Origin: DATDPY01 sp964395765 | Lineage (GTDB): Bacteria > Bacteroidota > Bacteroidia > Cytophagales > Cyclobacteriaceae | Length of the DNA stretch: 17,395 nucleotides | NCBI GenBank assembly: GCA_964395765.1 | Contig: CAYNCU010000079.1 | Location: 1 to 17,395 of the forward strand | Direction: 5' to 3' | Shown: piece by piece, positions 15,870 to 17,395 of the stretch | How the letters are laid out: every line of letters begins with the position of its first letter | How positions within the stretch are numbered: the first letter of the stretch is position 1 | Notes under the pieces: model-generated | What the model was told of the DNA's origin: nothing | The model's input: only the letters and a program-made list of their open reading frames with translations | The model's database searches: none | Position numbers and translations under genes: made by a program

Positions 15870-15877
15870 TATATTTG
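15870..15877 (+). promoter_or_regulatory. -7 promoter element of the tRNA-Val gene
   Basis: TATATTTG matches TAnnTTTG exactly and sits 11 nt before the mature tRNA 5' end. No convincing TTG is seen at the -33 distance. Confidence 0.5.
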
Positions 15878-15888
15878 TTTACCTACGG

Positions 15889-15963
15889 GGGATCTTAGCT
15901 CAGTTGGTTTAGAGCGCTGCCTTGACAGGGCAGAGGTCGTGGGTTCGAATCCCTCAGGTCCCA
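15889..15963 (+). tRNA. tRNA-Val (anticodon GAC)
   Basis: A 75-nt cloverleaf folds by eye. The acceptor is GGGATCT with AGGTCCC (one U-G pair) and discriminator A. The D arm is GCTC/GAGC around AGTTGGTTTA. The anticodon arm is CTGCC/GGCAG with loop TTGACAG, giving anticodon GAC (valine codons GUC/GUU). The variable loop is five nt, and the T arm is GTGGG/CCCTC with loop TTCGAAT. The second T-stem pair is a U-U mismatch. The 3' CCA is not encoded (sequence continues CACG). Confidence 0.96.
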
Positions 15964-15965
15964 CA

Positions 15966-15989
15966 CGTTAATCTTATGATTAAGCGTTT
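15966..15989 (+). terminator. Weak hairpin after tRNA-Val
   Basis: CGTTAATC (15966-15973) pairs with GATTAAGCG (15978-15986) around TTAT with one bulged G, then TTT. A competing stem GCGTTT/AAACGC (15984-15989 with 15999-16004) overlaps it. It could mark the 3' end of the tRNA transcript, but the T-tract is short. Confidence 0.25.
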
Positions 15990-16038
15990 CGAAATTATAA
16001 ACGCAGGAATTACATTCAATGACTAGCCATATTATAGT

Positions 16039-16260
16039 ATGCAGATGATTGGAAAATACCTGATTTTTGGAGGTATCATTATTTTTGCATTCGGAGTCGT
16101 TCTTTACTTTTTCAGTAATCAGTTTCATTGGTTGGGCAGACTTCCGGGTGACATCAGAATTGAGAAAGAAAATTTCAGATTCTATTTCCCGGTAACCTCT
16201 ATGATCCTTATCAGTATTATATTAACGGTATTAATTAATATAATCCGGAAATTACTCTAA
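16039..16260 (+). CDS. DUF2905 small membrane protein
   Basis: The 73-residue protein has two transmembrane helices (about 5-24 and 51-70) joined by a short polar loop. The loop carries the DUF2905 signature: WLGRLPGDIRIEKENFRFYFP (31-51). Members are short bacterial inner-membrane proteins of unknown function, so none is assigned. ATG at 16039 gives the normal length; an ATG at 16045 is an alternative. The gene lies 75 nt after the tRNA. Confidence 0.88.
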   Translation: MQMIGKYLIFGGIIIFAFGVVLYFFSNQFHWLGRLPGDIRIEKENFRFYFPVTSMILISIILTVLINIIRKLL

Positions 16261-16487
16261 CCAATTGTTGTTACTATCAGTCGGAGGTGGCCTAAATGGC
16301 GCATAGGTAATAATTCCAATGATATTATGGTACAGTAAATTAAATAAATGACGGAACATTGTTTAATTGATTAATCCAATGAAAATTATCAGCACAAAAG
16401 ACTTAATTTGCACAAAATCAACCAAAATCGCTGTAAACCGTAATATTAAAACAGTTGGATGACTTTTTCCTGATTATCCGGGATCCT
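16261..16487. other. Intergenic region before the Reg_prop gene
   Basis: This 227-nt stretch is AT-rich and shows no convincing gene, RNA structure or terminator. TTAATTTG near 16410 resembles a -7 element with one mismatch but lacks a -33 partner. TTG at 16455-16457 has no good -7 partner at the usual distance. Confidence 0.4.
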
Positions 16488-17395
16488 ATGAGAATAGCTG
16501 TCAGGCACATATGGGTTTCTATTGTCTTTTTGTTATTCAGTCCTCTGGTATTTGCACAGAACTATTATTTTCAACCCTATTCACTTAACGAGGGATTGCC
16601 CCAATCCCAGGTTTTTACGATCCTGCAGGATTCCCGTGGAATCCTGTGGGTCGGAACCAATGGAGGAGGTTTATGCAGATTTAACGGTGAAAAATTTCAA
16701 ATATTTACGCAGCGGGACGGCCTTGTCAGTAACCAGGTTTACAGCATATTTGAGGACCACAAAGGTAATTTATGGGTCGGTTCCAATTCAGGAATAACCA
16801 TCTATGACGGTCTCCACTTTAAGAAAATTTATTTTGACAGTCTCAACGCCCAACGATACACCAATTTTTGTGAAAACGACCAGGGAGAGATTTTTTTCAG
16901 GGGTGAATACAATGGACATAAAACATGGATTCATGAATTTGATGGTAAGAATTTTCATATTTTAAATAAGGAATTTCCGCAACTGGATTCTACCGGTAAA
17001 ATTTTACAGATACTGATGACTTCGGAAGGTCATTTACTCATTAATGATTATGACCAGATATTGGATTATAAGGACGGCCAGCTAAAGGAATCCCGGTATG
17101 ATAATAGGACCGAATTCAAAAGAAAACATATTACTTACATCGGGAAAGATAACCGAAATAATTTATTAATCGGCGCCAGTGATAAAGGGAAGGTCTATGC
17201 GTATATATGTCATAATAATGAAATAAACCTTATTAAATGGCCTGAAGTCATTGATCCTGCAAATATTAACATTGTTTATTATGACAGCAAGGGATATTAC
17301 TGGATAGCTGACAACCAGGTTGGAAAATTATTTCAGTTATACGGGGATATTAACAGCGGCGTGGACCGCCCCTTGAGTGTATGCCACAGGCCGGC
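16488..17395 (+). CDS. Two-component regulator propeller (Reg_prop) protein, N-terminal part
   Basis: An open frame from ATG 16488 continues for 302 codons to the right edge without a stop. It begins with a signal peptide (MRIAVRHIWVSIVFLLFSPLVFAQ). The next residues form two clear Reg_prop propeller repeats: NEGLPQSQVFTILQDSRGIL followed by WVGTNGGGLCRFNG (about 33-66), and RDGLVSNQVYSIFEDHKGNL followed by WVGSNSGITIYDG (about 75-107). More degenerate blades follow (for example GKDNRNNLLIGASDKGKVY and DSKGYYWIADN). Such N-termini belong to large Bacteroidetes sensors in which the propeller is followed by a Y_Y_Y domain, a membrane segment and a histidine kinase or DNA-binding domain. The output part lies outside the window, so the class is not settled. 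Confidence 0.88.
   Translation, partial: MRIAVRHIWVSIVFLLFSPLVFAQNYYFQPYSLNEGLPQSQVFTILQDSRGILWVGTNGGGLCRFNGEKFQIFTQRDGLVSNQVYSIFEDHKGNLWVGSNSGITIYDGLHFKKIYFDSLNAQRYTNFCENDQGEIFFRGEYNGHKTWIHEFDGKNFHILNKEFPQLDSTGKILQILMTSEGHLLINDYDQILDYKDGQLKESRYDNRTEFKRKHITYIGKDNRNNLLIGASDKGKVYAYICHNNEINLIKWPEVIDPANINIVYYDSKGYYWIADNQVGKLFQLYGDINSGVDRPLSVCHRP

Noticed and set aside
15895..16128. Minus-strand frame of 77 codons ending in DSNPRPLPCQGSALNQLS
   Set aside because: It is the familiar false protein produced by reading the tRNA gene antisense; it overlaps tRNA-Val and the DUF2905 gene.
16379..16465. 27-28 codon open frame before the Reg_prop gene
   Set aside because: It is short, has no ribosome site, no neighbour spacing and no recognisable sequence; chance is the simpler explanation.
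16522..16797. Plus-strand frame of 91 codons inside the Reg_prop gene
   Set aside because: It is in a different frame from the 302-codon Reg_prop frame, which has a signal peptide and propeller repeats.
1..17395. Search for a defence island, mobile element, CRISPR array or biosynthetic cluster
   Set aside because: No transposase, integrase, phage gene, direct-repeat array, NRPS/PKS or toxin-antitoxin-like pair was seen; gene content is mainly core metabolism and envelope.

Overview
The window looks like chromosomal DNA of a member of the Bacteroidota (Bacteroidetes). This rests on AT-rich sequence with weak Shine-Dalgarno sites, several TAnnTTTG-type -7 promoter elements, secreted proteins whose signal peptides end in AQ/SQ, a lipoprotein with a Bacteroidetes-style lipobox, DUF1573, SPOR and Reg_prop proteins, and a BT0820-like HAD protein. 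No mobile element, CRISPR array, rRNA or phage gene was seen. Most of the window is housekeeping sequence.

Layout, left to right. A truncated minus-strand gene for an unrecognised exported protein runs off the left edge (1-259). Divergent from it are radA (DNA repair ATPase) and fumC (class II fumarase), 21 nt apart. Next comes a secreted coiled-coil/SPOR protein closed by a textbook terminator (3955-3982). A lipoprotein of the alkaline phosphatase superfamily follows; several of its metal ligands appear to be replaced. Then come mtnA (methylthioribose-1-phosphate isomerase) and a class II aldolase/adducin-family protein, probably co-transcribed.

Convergent to these is a tight three-gene minus-strand operon (10095 down to 7037): an integral-membrane GT39/ArnT-like glycosyltransferase, a DPM1-like GT2 and a SAM methyltransferase. 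It looks like a small module for polyprenyl-phosphate-linked surface glycosylation. Divergent from it, a compact five-gene plus-strand operon (10234-12919) encodes an isochorismatase-like hydrolase, a small helical protein, a BT0820-like HAD hydrolase, methionine aminopeptidase and a zinc-ribbon Nudix hydrolase.

A minus-strand gene for a 381-residue exported protein of unknown function follows (12973-14118), divergent from metX (homoserine O-acetyltransferase). After metX come a DUF1573 protein, a tRNA-Val(GAC), a small DUF2905 membrane protein, and the first 302 codons of a secreted two-component-regulator propeller (Reg_prop) protein cut by the right edge.

Three genes touch methionine metabolism or processing (mtnA, map, metX), but they lie in separate transcription units. 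No gap between features exceeds 300 bases. The points most worth a second look are the probable pseudo-phosphatase lipoprotein, the mtnA-aldolase pair (salvage or DHAP shunt), and map sitting outside its usual ribosomal-protein neighbourhood.
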